DNA of 64,000 nucleotides from JACVRW01 sp963821275 (lineage in GTDB: Bacteria > Actinomycetota > Thermoleophilia > Solirubrobacterales > Thermoleophilaceae): contig CAWGDF010000008.1 of assembly GCA_963821275.1 (NCBI GenBank), positions 1-64,000 of the forward strand. Reading direction: 5' to 3'. Positions 7,666-16,418 of this stretch are shown piece after piece. Under the pieces are notes generated by a model. That model did not search any database, was not told where the DNA came from, and saw only the letters and a program-made list of their open reading frames with translations. The first letter of the stretch is position 1; every line of letters begins with the position of its first letter. Made by a program: the position numbers and the translations under genes.

Positions 7666-8709
7666 TTATCGGCGCGGCCGTGGCTGCCAGCTGATCCGGT
7701 CGACCGCGGCGTCCGGGACGATAAGTCGTTGCCCTCCGCCGTTCGCGCCCATGATCCACAGCGAGCCCTCGCCCTCCCCGAACTCGAAGAACCTGTCGAG
7801 GTCCTTGCTGCGCATGTATGCGATGGAGCGGCCGTCCGGCGACCAGACCGGGGTGAACGCGTCGCGCGTTTCGGTCAGACGGCGTGGCTCCGGGTCAGGT
7901 TCGCTCCGCGCCGGAATAGTGAAGACATCACCGCGGATAACCCAATACTCCGGCTCATCGATGAGCGAGATCAACCTCGCCTTCTCGCGGAAAAAGACGA
8001 TGCGATCGCCGCTCGGCGACCAGTCGGGCATCGCATCGCGTCGGCTGCGCGTCACCGCGCGCACATCCTTGCTTGGGCCGAGCGCGATCCCGATGTGGCC
8101 AACACCGGACATGGCGTAGTCGCTGGCGAGCACGAGCGCGAGCTTCCCGGTCGAACTCCAAGCCGGCTGCAGGACGTCCTTATAGCGGAAGACGTTGTTT
8201 TCGTCGTTGAAGAGGGGCCCCCAGCGGCGTGGTCGCCGGAGTGGCGTCACCCTCGGAAAGTCCGCACCAAGGTCGTAGGCCACCAGCTCGCCAGAGGGCG
8301 AGAAGACAGGCCAGCTTTCACCGCCTTCTGGGCTTGTGAAGATAGGGCTGAGGAGTCTGCGCTTGCCGCCATCCGCGCGCATGAGGAAGATCCCGTCCGG
8401 GGTGCGCGGATCGCACGAGTCCGCGTGCACGAAGACGAGCAGGCGGCCGGACGCAGAAAAGGACGGCCCATAGTCGACCCATGTGCTGGGCCTGCTGCAG
8501 CGGCGCGGGACGTGGGTGAGCTGCCGTGTCCGGCCGCTGCGCGGATTGACAACGCGAATCGTCCATGCGCCATGCGTACCCCGGCCCACAAACGCGATCT
8601 CGCCGTTCCTGCCCGGAAACGACGCCTCGGCGGCGGGCACGGCGGCGAGCCACGCCGACGCGACCACCAGAGCGGCAAGGGTCCAACGAAAAAGCCACCG
8701 CGCTCTCAA
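7666..8709 (-). CDS. Secreted TolB/WD40-like (PD40) beta-propeller protein, copy 1
   Basis: The 347-residue product starts with a clear signal peptide (RWTLAALVVASAWLAAVPAAEAS, cleavage likely after AEA). At the mature N-terminus comes FPGRNGEIAFV, then PD40-type blades of the form PSFSASGRLLVFV, PVFSPSGELVAYD, PAWSSTGKLALVL, PDWSPSGDRIVF and PVWSPDGRSIAYM. Such propellers mediate protein or polysaccharide contacts outside the cell; no catalytic residues are seen. The C-terminus RISWQPRPRR is shared exactly with the neighbouring paralogue, so the pair arose by tandem duplication. It lies in the region bounded by the two tRNA-end repeats. Confidence 0.8.
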   Translation of the reverse strand: MRARWLFRWTLAALVVASAWLAAVPAAEASFPGRNGEIAFVGRGTHGAWTIRVVNPRSGRTRQLTHVPRRCSRPSTWVDYGPSFSASGRLLVFVHADSCDPRTPDGIFLMRADGGKRRLLSPIFTSPEGGESWPVFSPSGELVAYDLGADFPRVTPLRRPRRWGPLFNDENNVFRYKDVLQPAWSSTGKLALVLASDYAMSGVGHIGIALGPSKDVRAVTRSRRDAMPDWSPSGDRIVFFREKARLISLIDEPEYWVIRGDVFTIPARSEPDPEPRRLTETRDAFTPVWSPDGRSIAYMRSKDLDRFFEFGEGEGSLWIMGANGGGQRLIVPDAAVDRISWQPRPRR

Positions 8710-8902
8710 CAGATGTCCCTACCTGACCACATCGCGGCAGGGACCGCAATCATCGGTTCCTGCGGCCCGCGTTGCAAGCGTTGCAATGACCGGCGGATGG
8801 ACGGGAAACCAACCCCATCGTCGAGGAGCGCGCGGCGAGCCCCGGGCGCTTTAGCGTCGTGTCATCGAAGCGGAGCACTCGCGACTCATCGGTACGCAGC
8901 CG

Positions 8903-9900
8903 CTAGCGGCGTGGCCGTGGCTGCCAGCTGATCCGGTTGGCCACGACACCGGTGGCGATGAGTCGTTGTCCTCCCCGTCGGGGGCGCGCATGGTCCATAG
9001 CGAGCCATTGGTGCTTTGCAAACCCGGCGCGCGGACATAGGCGATGGAGCGGCCGTCCGGCGACCAGACCGGGAAGTACGCGTCGCGGGTTGCGGTCAGG
9101 CGCAGTGGCCGGCGATGCCGCTTCGGGCGCGCGGGTGCTGTAAGGACGTCGGCCTTGATCGTCCCGCCGACGTCCTTCTCGCGCTGAAACACGATGCGGT
9201 CCGCCGTCGGCGACCAGTCGGGCATCGCGTCGCGGATGCTGCGAGTCACCAGCCGGAGATCGTTCCCGCCAGGTGTGACGGTTCCGATGTGGTCCCTGTA
9301 GAGGCCGCCGAGCATGAGCGCCAGCCGCCCAGTCGAGCTCCAAGCCGGTTGATCCTGCAAGAGGTAACGCTCAACGGACAGAGCCAGCTCCAGCTCGCGA
9401 TCCGGGCGACGGAGCGAGGTAATGAACGTCGGTCCGCCTTCGGCGCTGAAGGCGAGCAGCCTGCCAGAGGGCGAAAGGGCGGGATGGCCGGGCAACTCCA
9501 CGTCCGAGGTTGCTCGCCAGATGAGCCTGCGTCCGCTGCCGTCGCTGCGAATCGCGTAGATGCCGTCCGGCGTGCGAGGGTCGCAGCGGTCCCAGTGCCC
9601 GTATACAACGAGATGGCCCGACGCGGAGAACGACGGCTCGAAGTCACGCCACGTGAATCCATCCCGGCCGCAGCGCCCGGGAACGTGGGTGAGCTGACGC
9701 GTGCGGCCACGAGAATCAGCCAGCCAAATCGTTCCCGCACCGAGCACAGGGTCGGTCACGAATGGTGGGCCCTCACGCGCGAAAGCGATCAAGCCGTTCC
9801 TACCCGGGAACGATGCCTCGGCGGCGGGCATGGCGGCGAGCCACGCCGACGCGACCACCAGAGCGGCAACGGTCCACCGAGAAAGCTGGCGCGCTCTCAT
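8903..9900 (-). CDS. Secreted TolB/WD40-like (PD40) beta-propeller protein, copy 2 (frameshift near C-terminus)
   Basis: This is a tandem paralogue of the 7666-8709 gene: nearly the same signal peptide, the same FPGRNG start of the mature protein, and matching blades (PSFSASGHLVVYG, PALSPSGRLLAFS, PDWSPTADRIVF, PVWSPDGRSIAYV). In the starting frame the C-terminus runs wrong after about GSLWTMRAPDG and would end at 8851. One extra G in the GGGG run near 8975 restores GGQRLIATGVVANRISWQPR and a stop at 8903, exactly like copy 1. I therefore give 8903 as the end. The mature regions have diverged well beyond the signal peptide, so the duplication is not recent. Confidence 0.75.
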
Positions 9901-10054
9901 CCGATGGTCCTACCTAACCACAGCGCGCGACAGGATCGCTGTCCCTTCCGCTCCTCGTCCCAGGTTCCTTGCGGGGGCCCGAGCGCCGACCCTTGGGAGG
10001 TTGCGCGACTAACCACCATCGATCTCGTCGCGCTTCGAGCGAAACCTGGACGGC

Positions 10055-10093
10055 ACAAGCAAGAGGTCGCCCGTTCGAGCCAGGCACCGCCCA
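10055..10093 (+). repeat. 39-bp tRNA-Val-like 3' end, right copy (putative att scar)
   Basis: It is identical to 1556-1594 except for one base (A instead of G at 10082), which breaks the fourth pair of the T-stem (GCCCG/CAGGC). It is in direct orientation with the left copy and 8.5 kb away. It lies in the 196-bp spacer between TolB copy 2 and the response regulator. No D-arm or anticodon stem precedes it. The decay of a base pair shows it is not part of a working tRNA. Confidence 0.75.
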
Positions 10094-10096
10094 TCA

Positions 10097-10783
10097 TCAC
10101 GCGGGGGGTTCGTCGCGATTGCGTGCCGGTTGCTCGTCGGCTGCAAAGAGGCGCGTCTCGTGGGCGAGCACGACTGCTTGGACGCGGTCGCGGAGGTTGA
10201 GCTTCTGGAGGATGTGCGTGATGTGCGTTTTGACGGTGGTTTCGCTGATGTAGAGCTCCTGGCCGATCTCCGCGTTGGAGAGGCCGCGCGCGATCAACCG
10301 CAACACGTCCAGCTCGCGATCGGTCAGCTCGTCGAGCTCTTTGGGAGGCTCCGGGTGCGAGATGCGCGTGAACTTCTCGATCACGCGCTTTGTGATCGCG
10401 GGCGAGAGCAGCGCTTCGCCGCCGGCGACGATCCGGATTGCGGCGAGCAGTTGTTCGGGCGGGTCGTCCTTGAGTACGAACCCGCTTGCGCCGGCCCGGA
10501 GCGCCTCGTAGACGTACTCATCGAGGTCGAATGTCGTCAGGATCAGGATCCGGGTTGCCTGGTCGGCGGCGAGGATCCGCCGGGTCGCTTGGAGCCCGTC
10601 GAGCTCGGGCATGCGGATGTCCATCAGCACGACGCTGGGGTGGAAGCGGGCGGCCTTGTCGACGGCCTCGATCCCGTTGCTCGCTTCGGCGACGACTTCG
10701 ATCTCGGGCTCGCCGGAGAGCAGCATGCGGAAGCCTGCGCGGACCATCGATTGGTCGTCGGCGACGAGGACGCGGATGCTCAT
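10097..10783 (-). CDS. NarL/FixJ-family response regulator
   Basis: The product has 228 residues. It has a receiver domain (about 1-120) with acidic pocket VADDQ, phospho-acceptor Asp in VVLMDIRMPELDG and Lys in GFVLKDD, then a LuxR-type HTH (about 155-215, LTDRELDVLRLIARGLSNAE). A long ORF reads through into the upstream gene in this frame, but the ATG at 10783 fits the domain start. It overlaps the histidine kinase stop by 4 nt (ATGA). It is the DNA-binding partner of that kinase; the target genes are unknown. The adjacent divergent CPBP protease (start 12153) is a plausible target by position only. Confidence 0.92.
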   Translation of the reverse strand: MSIRVLVADDQSMVRAGFRMLLSGEPEIEVVAEASNGIEAVDKAARFHPSVVLMDIRMPELDGLQATRRILAADQATRILILTTFDLDEYVYEALRAGASGFVLKDDPPEQLLAAIRIVAGGEALLSPAITKRVIEKFTRISHPEPPKELDELTDRELDVLRLIARGLSNAEIGQELYISETTVKTHITHILQKLNLRDRVQAVVLAHETRLFAADEQPARNRDEPPA

Positions 10784-11991
10784 CGCTGGTAGTGGTCGAC
10801 AGGTAGGCGTGCGCTGAGGATGAAGCCACCGGCGGGTGCGGCTCCCGCGCTCATCTCGCCGCCGTAGATCTTCGCGCGTTCGCGGATGCCGACGAGGCCG
10901 TGGCCGTGGCCGTTGGTAACTGCGGCGCCCTTGCCGTCGTCGGCGACTTCGAGCTCGAGCTCGTCCGGCCGGTAGCGGACCGTCACGTCGGCGTGGCTGG
11001 CGTGGGCGTGCTTGAGCGCGTTCGTCAGGCCTTCTTGGACGATTCGGTAGGCGGAGAGGTCGATCGCGCGCGGAAGGGCATAGGGCTCGCCGTCCACGTG
11101 CAGTTGCACCGGAAGCCCAGCGTGGACGACGTCTTCCACAAGCGAGTCGAGGGCATTGAGCCCCGGCTGGGGGCCGAGCTCGACGCCGTCTCCGTCGCTG
11201 CGCATCGCACCGAGCAGGCGGCGCATCTCGGTGAGGGCGGTCCGGCCGGCCTGCTCGACGCGCCCGAGCGCGTCCCTGTCCTCCTCGAGGTCTTGCGGGA
11301 GCTTGTGTCGCACGGCGCCGATCTGGAGCACCATCACGCTCATGGCGTGGGCGACGATGTCGTGGAGCTCCCGCGCGATCCGAGTGCGCTCCTCGGCCAC
11401 CGCGATCCGCGCCGCGGCCTCTCGCTCCCGCTCGGCGAGCGTCGCGCGCATCTCCGCCGCCTCCCGCTCGCGCTCGGCAAGGGTCGCGCGCATCTCCGCC
11501 GCCTCGGCCTGCTCGGCACGCTGGCGCAGGGCATACCCGGCGACCCAGGCGACCACGAACCGGAGGGGAATGAAGACGAGGTCGCCGGCCGACTGTGGGC
11601 CAGGGATATTCGAGACCACGACCACGATGCATCCGAGCACGATGGCGAGCCCGATTCCCGCCTGCCTGTCGTCGCGCAGGTTTCCGAGCAGGAACGCAGT
11701 TGCCAACCCCACGACGCCGAGGCTGCCGATGAACGCGATCAGCACTCCGTCCGCGAACGAGAGCGCGGCGGCCATGAGCCAATAGGCCGCGGGAACGGCG
11801 AAGGGAAAGCGGCGATGCGCCAAGAGCGGCAATACCAGGACCGCCACCGCAGGTACTGAGAACCAAAGGCTCGTCGCAGGCGCGCCCGGCAAGTCGCGCC
11901 CGACCACTAGCTCGAGCATGCCGGCGATTGCCAGAACCGCGATCAGCAGTTCGAACCAGTACTCCCGCGCGACGTACCCGATCCGGCTCAC
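10780..11991 (-). CDS. HPK7-type sensor histidine kinase
   Basis: The product has 403 residues with a GTG start. About five or six transmembrane helices occupy residues 10-155 with no extracellular sensor domain, so it probably senses the membrane itself. A coiled coil made of a duplicated 14-residue unit (AEMRATLAEREREA twice, about 165-192) leads into the DHp helix RTRIARELHDIVAHAMSVMV (phospho-His in LHD). The HATPase domain has an N-box EGLTNALKHAHA and a Gly-rich NGHGHGLVGI. It is translationally coupled to the response regulator downstream and divergent from the CPBP protease gene. The layout resembles DesK/LiaS-like envelope sensors. Confidence 0.92.
   Translation of the reverse strand: MSRIGYVAREYWFELLIAVLAIAGMLELVVGRDLPGAPATSLWFSVPAVAVLVLPLLAHRRFPFAVPAAYWLMAAALSFADGVLIAFIGSLGVVGLATAFLLGNLRDDRQAGIGLAIVLGCIVVVVSNIPGPQSAGDLVFIPLRFVVAWVAGYALRQRAEQAEAAEMRATLAEREREAAEMRATLAEREREAAARIAVAEERTRIARELHDIVAHAMSVMVLQIGAVRHKLPQDLEEDRDALGRVEQAGRTALTEMRRLLGAMRSDGDGVELGPQPGLNALDSLVEDVVHAGLPVQLHVDGEPYALPRAIDLSAYRIVQEGLTNALKHAHASHADVTVRYRPDELELEVADDGKGAAVTNGHGHGLVGIRERAKIYGGEMSAGAAPAGGFILSARLPVDHYQR
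11419..11502. repeat. 42-bp in-frame tandem duplication inside the kinase gene
   Basis: Two adjacent 42-nt units (11419-11460, 11461-11502) differ at four positions. Each encodes 14 residues (AEMRATLAEREREA) of the signalling coiled coil. Fourteen residues is two heptads, so the unit keeps helix phase. Confidence 0.85.
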
Positions 11992-12152
11992 GCGTTGAAC
12001 GTACTGCAGGTCCTCGAGTGCCGCATCCGACCAAGGTAGGAGTCGAGATCAGCGGCTGGTCGGAGCCCGATTCCGACCTCACGCCGACGCGCTGACGGCG
12101 CCGCGCTCATAGCTTCGCGGCCATGCACTCCACCACCACCAAAGGAGAGGTC

Positions 12153-12973
12153 ATGGAAGCCGCAACCCACAGAATCACTACCCCCGCCCCCGCGACCACG
12201 AGCAGTGCGGCTCGGTCTGCGCCACCGGCCGACGAGCGTGCCCTGCCCCAGCTGGGGCTCCGCGGCATCATCGCCGTCTGGGCCGCGGCCGCGCTGCCGA
12301 TGGGACTGCTCGCGTGGGTCGTCGCGCCGCTGGTCGCCGATCAATTCAGCGGCCCAGGCGCCCTGGTCCGCGCGCTGATCATCACGCTCACCGCCGGGCT
12401 CGTCTGGCAGTTCGTGCTCGTGATGACGCTCGTCCGGCGTGAACAGGGGACGCTGCGGTGGCCCGTGGTGCGAGACGCGCTCTGGCTCCGCGCCCCGCGT
12501 GCTCCGCGCACCGGACGACGCGGAGGCAAGCTATGGCTCCTCGTTCTGCCGCTGAGCGTCGCCGTCGCCGTGGAGGGGCTCTTGGAGATCCCGGGCCCCG
12601 CGGCCCGCGACCTCTTCGAGTTCCTCGGATCGGACGCGGGCGAGGGCCTGCTGGCAGGATCGTGGGGCTGGTTCGCCATCATCGCCGCGCTGGTCGTCTT
12701 CAACACCGTGCTGGGCGAGGAGTTCCTCTTCCGCGGCTACCTGCTCCCGCGGATGAACGGCCGGTTCGGCCGCCGGGACTGGCTCGCGAACGGCGTGCTC
12801 TTCGCGGCTATCACCTGCACATGCCATGGGTCATCCCGACCGGGCTCCTGGACACGTTCATCCTGTCGTATCCCGCAAAGCGCTACCGCAGTGCGCTCAT
12901 CGCCATCGCCGTGCACAGCGCGCAGAGCATCCTCGTGCTCGGGCTCGTGCTCGCGTTGGTGCTCAAAGGCTGA
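12153..12973 (+). CDS. CPBP-family intramembrane metalloprotease (frameshifted near 12812)
   Basis: The start is chosen at the ATG at 12153 because AAAGGAG sits at good spacing; another ATG at 12123 precedes this Shine-Dalgarno. The product is multi-spanning with the CPBP motif EEFLFRGYLLP. The usual second motif is split: the frame reads FAAITCTCHG, whereas adding one C to GCGGCTATCAC gives FAAYHLHMPWVIPTG and a tail with HSAQSILVLG ending at 12973. Family members cleave membrane-embedded substrates (type II CAAX protease/bacteriocin-processing enzymes). The single missing C in a GGCC context suggests a sequencing error or very recent mutation. It is divergent from the two-component system. 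Confidence 0.8.
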
Positions 12974-13031
12974 GCAGCCGCGCCCGGGGTCCCGCTCCGC
13001 CGGGGTCGTGATGGCAGCAATGCTTCGAACG

Positions 13032-13060
13032 GAACGGGCCGCCGAATCGGCGGCCCGTTC
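13032..13060. terminator. 13-bp perfect hairpin, probable bidirectional transcription terminator
   Basis: Arms GAACGGGCCGCCG (13032-13044) and CGGCGGCCCGTTC (13048-13060) pair perfectly around AAT. There is no T-run. The hairpin lies in the 321-bp gap between the convergent CPBP protease and the membrane-protein gene starting at 14101, and nothing else coding is supported in that gap. Confidence 0.6.
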
Positions 13061-13294
13061 TGTGGACTACACGTCGTCTGGAGGACCACCCGCAGCGGGA
13101 GAGCTCGCTCTGACACGGTCTGTGGCCAGGGATGCCGGCCGCCCCGGGCGGGCGTGCGAGAGCCCAGGTTGTCCGAGGCTCCTGGTCTCACGCGGCGCTC
13201 GAGTTCCGCGCAGGTCAGGGGCCAAATCGGAAGCACGAGGTCTGCCTCCGGTGGGCGCGGGGCTAACGGTGATATAGCCCCGACGGGCGTGATC

Positions 13295-14101
13295 TCACTC
13301 TGAACCGGGTCGGCGCGCGGCCAGGACCTTGGCTTCGTACTCGTCGGTCGGGGTACCGCCGACAGCATCGCGCACCCACTTCTTCAGCTGCTCGGTCCGG
13401 CGGTCGGAACGGAAGCGCAGCTCGGCCTTGGCCTGCTTGTCCGGTCGGCGCGTCCCGTAGAAGCGACGCGCCCAGAACGACCCCGGCTTAGCCAGCCGCG
13501 CGGCGGCGTAGATCGCGAAGAGGGATATGACCACCCCGGCCAGCCCATGGAAGATGCGCTGTTTGGCGAAGCTGATGAGGACCAGGACGGCCCAGACCGT
13601 GAACACTGCTACGGCGGCGACCACCCCGAGGGCGCTGTCGGCGGTGACGTCGTAGGGAGCCGCCCCCAGCAGGATCAGCCCCATGGCGGCCACCGCGATC
13701 AGGGTCGCGTCGATCGAGCTGCGGCCCTCCTCGGCCCAGTAGACGTCGTCGAGATGGAGCCAGAGCGCGAACTCGTCGATGGTAAGCCCCAAGCCGATCC
13801 CGAACGCAAGCGCGCACAGGTCGTACCAGAACCCCACGTCGGAGAGGGCGAAGCTGACCACCCCCGCCACCATCATCGTGACGATTCCAAACACGTGGTG
13901 ATGCACATGCAGGCCGCCTTCGCTCACGACGCTTCCCGGCCACCACGGCACTCGGGGACTGCGCATCAGGCGCGTAGACAACCGGATGAACCCGAAGGAG
14001 CCGACGAACCCGACCAAGACAAGGAAGTGGTACTGACGGCCGTGTTCGACGAGCTGGTCGCTCCACAGCTCCGAGATGAACGAGGCAGTGGTAGTCACCA
14101 C
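13295..14101 (-). CDS. Conserved integral membrane protein, function unknown
   Basis: The product has 268 residues and about seven hydrophobic helices between residues 20 and 220, ending in a basic cytoplasmic tail. Notable polar patches sit in or near helices: GLHVHHHVFGI (about 62-72), IDEFALWLHLDDVYW (about 107-122) and a Lys/Arg-rich C-terminus. The clustered His and Asp/Glu residues in membrane loops could bind metal, but no known family motif is recognised. It is convergent with the CPBP protease across the hairpin at 13032 and divergent from the small gene at 14243. I do not assign a function. Confidence 0.7.
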   Translation of the reverse strand: MVTTTASFISELWSDQLVEHGRQYHFLVLVGFVGSFGFIRLSTRLMRSPRVPWWPGSVVSEGGLHVHHHVFGIVTMMVAGVVSFALSDVGFWYDLCALAFGIGLGLTIDEFALWLHLDDVYWAEEGRSSIDATLIAVAAMGLILLGAAPYDVTADSALGVVAAVAVFTVWAVLVLISFAKQRIFHGLAGVVISLFAIYAAARLAKPGSFWARRFYGTRRPDKQAKAELRFRSDRRTEQLKKWVRDAVGGTPTDEYEAKVLAARRPGSE

Positions 14102-14242
14102 CGGACCCCAACCCTACTGCTCGAGTAGATCTCCGCCAAGGCCAGCAGGCGCGCTGCGGCTCGGCCGATCCGGCCGTCGCGGAGTCGGCCGGCGCGCCGT
14201 CCAGCACGCGCGACCCGTTGTGCGGGAAGATTGCGTACGAGA

Positions 14243-14647
14243 ATGAGCGAGAGCAGCAAGCCAGGTGCCACCGAGATGAAAGAGCTCATGAGGCGGGTGC
14301 TCGACTCAGACGCCTCCGAGGCCTTCGAGCAGTTCATGGTGCGACATGCCGCCCTTAGCAATATGGCTCCAAAGGCTGATGACGCCGTGCTCGATGGCAT
14401 CGCAGAATCGCCTGATGGAGGCGCTGCGATGGCGGACGCCCATCTGTCCGGCCTCCCGAATCATGAGCGCGAGGAGCTCCTCGAGCGGGCCAGCATGGAC
14501 GCCGGCCGCCGACTCCACGCGGCCGCCTACGCTCTACTCGCGGCGGTCGGTTCCGCCCGGCTCCCGGTCAACGTTACGCCGGAGATGGTGGCCGTGGCCG
14601 CGATAACCGAGCTTGGTGACTCGATTCCCCCCGAGGCACGGCGCTGA
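14243..14647 (+). CDS. Small soluble alpha-helical protein, function unknown
   Basis: From the ATG at 14243 the product has 134 residues; a TTG 12 nt upstream is a weaker alternative. It is predicted almost all helical, with no signal peptide and no cysteines. It includes an acidic stretch (LPNHEREELLERASMDAGRR) and a hydrophobic helix AAAYALLAAVGSARLPVNVT that is too short and interrupted for a membrane anchor. No family is recognised. It ends 15 bp before the convergent flavoprotein gene. Confidence 0.55.
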   Translation: MSESSKPGATEMKELMRRVLDSDASEAFEQFMVRHAALSNMAPKADDAVLDGIAESPDGGAAMADAHLSGLPNHEREELLERASMDAGRRLHAAAYALLAAVGSARLPVNVTPEMVAVAAITELGDSIPPEARR

Positions 14648-14662
14648 GCCCGGGCGCAGGCC

Positions 14663-15997
14663 TCACTGCCGATCCCGGTCCAGCGTAGCCAGGTAGCTGT
14701 GCACCAGCGCGATCGACATCGCACCTTCGCCCACGGCCGAGGCGACTCGCTTGATCGAGCCGTGCCGAACGTCGCCCGCAATGAACAGCCCAGGCTGGCT
14801 CGATTCGAGGAAGAGCGGGTCGCGTGCCAGCGGCCACCAGCTGCGGTCGGCCTCGGCACGGAGATCGGGTCCGGTCATGAAATAACCACGCGTGTCGCAC
14901 CGCAGCCAGTCCTCGACGCCGGCCGTCAGCGGGTCGCCGCCGATAAGCACGAACATCCCGCCCGCCTCGAGCGACTCCTCCCCGCCGGGTCCCGCGATCA
15001 CGACACGTTCGAGCGAGTCGCCCCCCTCGGCTCGACTGACGTGAGTGCTTGTCCGGACCGTGATCCGCTTGTGGGCTTCGATCCGGTCGACGAGGTATCG
15101 CGACATCGCCGCGGCAAGCGACTCGCCCCGCACCAGCATCGTCACGTGCTTCGCGTGGGTTGCAAGGTGGAGGGCGGCCTGGCCCGCTGAGTTCGCGCCA
15201 CCGACCACGATCACATGGCCACCACGGTAGGTGGGGCCCGCGTCGGTGGCCGAGCCGTAGTGAACCCCTCGGCCCACGAAATGCTCGACTCCTGGAGCGT
15301 TGAGCTGGCGGTACGCGACCCCCGTGGCGATCACCCCGCTGCGGCCGCGCAACTTGGAGCCGCTGGTGAGTCTGATGTCTACGGTCCGGTCCGATTCGGG
15401 ATGCGCCGACTCGACCTCGACGCCGATGACGAACTCGGCGCCCAAACGACGCGCCTGCTGATATGTGCCGGCGGCCAGCTCGGCGCCGCCAACGCCGTCA
15501 GGAAAGCCTGGATAGTTCTCGATCCGAGAGCTCGTACCGGCCTGACCGCCGGGCGCGTGGCGTTCGCAGACGAGCGTACGAAGCCCCTCCGACGCCGCAT
15601 ATACGGCGGCGGTGAGGCCCGCCGGTCCGGCGCCGACGATCACCACGTCGTAGAGCTCGATGCTCGGCGTTGTCGGCAGACCCGCGCGAGCAGCCAGCTC
15701 GGCGCGCCAGCGAGCGGAGGCCAGATACCGCTCGCGCGAGACGCCCTCGGTCCGGCCCGCGACCAGCCCGGTGTATTCCTCAGGGCCCGCGAGCTGGGTG
15801 CCGTCGGGGAACAGGACCAGCGGCAAGCGGCCGGTGTTCAAGGAGTCGGTCTCGAGCAGAGGGGCTAGCGGGTCGCGATCGAGGTCGACCCAGCGATGAG
15901 GAACGTCGTTCCGCCCCAGGAGAGCCCGCGCCGCATCGACGCCAGCCGTGCCACGCCGACCGACGATCGTGAGCCCGCCCCGGTCAATCAGAGCCAT
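14663..15997 (-). CDS. Thioredoxin-reductase-like flavoprotein with N-terminal glutaredoxin-like domain, lacking redox cysteines
   Basis: The ATG at 15997 gives 444 residues. Residues 1-75 look like a glutaredoxin fold (VPHRWVDLDRDP ... GRLPLVLFPDGTQL) but without CxxC. Residues about 115-444 are a two-dinucleotide-fold TrxR: FAD motif GAGPAGLTAAVYAASEG, NAD(P) motif VVGGANSAGQAAL, and a C-terminal LFIAGDVRHGSIKRVASA. Where TrxR has its CATC disulfide, this protein has YGSATD (HYGSATDAG). It therefore cannot reduce thioredoxin in the standard way and may act like ferredoxin-NADP reductases or related TrxR-like oxidoreductases. It overlaps the small membrane gene upstream by 14 nt. Confidence 0.85.
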   Translation of the reverse strand: MALIDRGGLTIVGRRGTAGVDAARALLGRNDVPHRWVDLDRDPLAPLLETDSLNTGRLPLVLFPDGTQLAGPEEYTGLVAGRTEGVSRERYLASARWRAELAARAGLPTTPSIELYDVVIVGAGPAGLTAAVYAASEGLRTLVCERHAPGGQAGTSSRIENYPGFPDGVGGAELAAGTYQQARRLGAEFVIGVEVESAHPESDRTVDIRLTSGSKLRGRSGVIATGVAYRQLNAPGVEHFVGRGVHYGSATDAGPTYRGGHVIVVGGANSAGQAALHLATHAKHVTMLVRGESLAAAMSRYLVDRIEAHKRITVRTSTHVSRAEGGDSLERVVIAGPGGEESLEAGGMFVLIGGDPLTAGVEDWLRCDTRGYFMTGPDLRAEADRSWWPLARDPLFLESSQPGLFIAGDVRHGSIKRVASAVGEGAMSIALVHSYLATLDRDRQ

Positions 15998-16361
15998 CGA
16001 GCTGCCGTGCCAGCCAGGCGCTGAGCAGCGCTCCGGCAGTCGCCAGGCCGGCAGCGGCTGGAAACACGCTTCTGCGGAGGTGACGGCGCGCGAGCAGGCA
16101 CGCGCCGGCGTCGATGCCATCCACCACGGCCGACGCTTCGAGCCAGCCGCGCACGGGCGCGCCGCGGTCCAGGGCGAGGAGCACGCCAAGCCCGAGACCG
16201 AGGTCGCGCGCCCCAACCATGCGGACGAGGAGGCGCATCCCGCCCGTGCCCCCCTCAGGGCCGGTCATCGTGCGGCCCACGAGTCCCGGTCCCAGGAGCG
16301 ATATCACGCCGAGGGCGACCCTCCCGCCCGCGACGCTGACCGCCAGGCCCCTGGCCTCCAT
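15984..16361 (-). CDS. Small four-helix membrane protein (DUF4267-like), function unknown
   Basis: The ATG at 16361 gives 125 residues with about four hydrophobic segments (e.g. VALGVISLLGPGLVG, GLGLGVLLAL, AAAGLATAGALLSAWLA). The conserved-looking VRMVGARDLGLG and GIDAGACLL resemble the small DUF4267 membrane proteins; I am not certain of that match. It overlaps the downstream flavoprotein start by 14 nt, so the two are very likely co-transcribed. It is divergent, 57 bp away, from the gene at 16419. Confidence 0.65.
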   Translation of the reverse strand: MEARGLAVSVAGGRVALGVISLLGPGLVGRTMTGPEGGTGGMRLLVRMVGARDLGLGLGVLLALDRGAPVRGWLEASAVVDGIDAGACLLARRHLRRSVFPAAAGLATAGALLSAWLARQLDGSD

Positions 16362-16418
16362 CGACGGATCGTACGAGATCGGCGGTCGGCCGTACGGGCG
16401 GCGCGATACTCCCGAGGC

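Noticed and set aside
11419..11502. Start of a CRISPR or larger tandem array
   Set aside because: Only two adjacent in-frame copies without spacers, inside a coiled coil.
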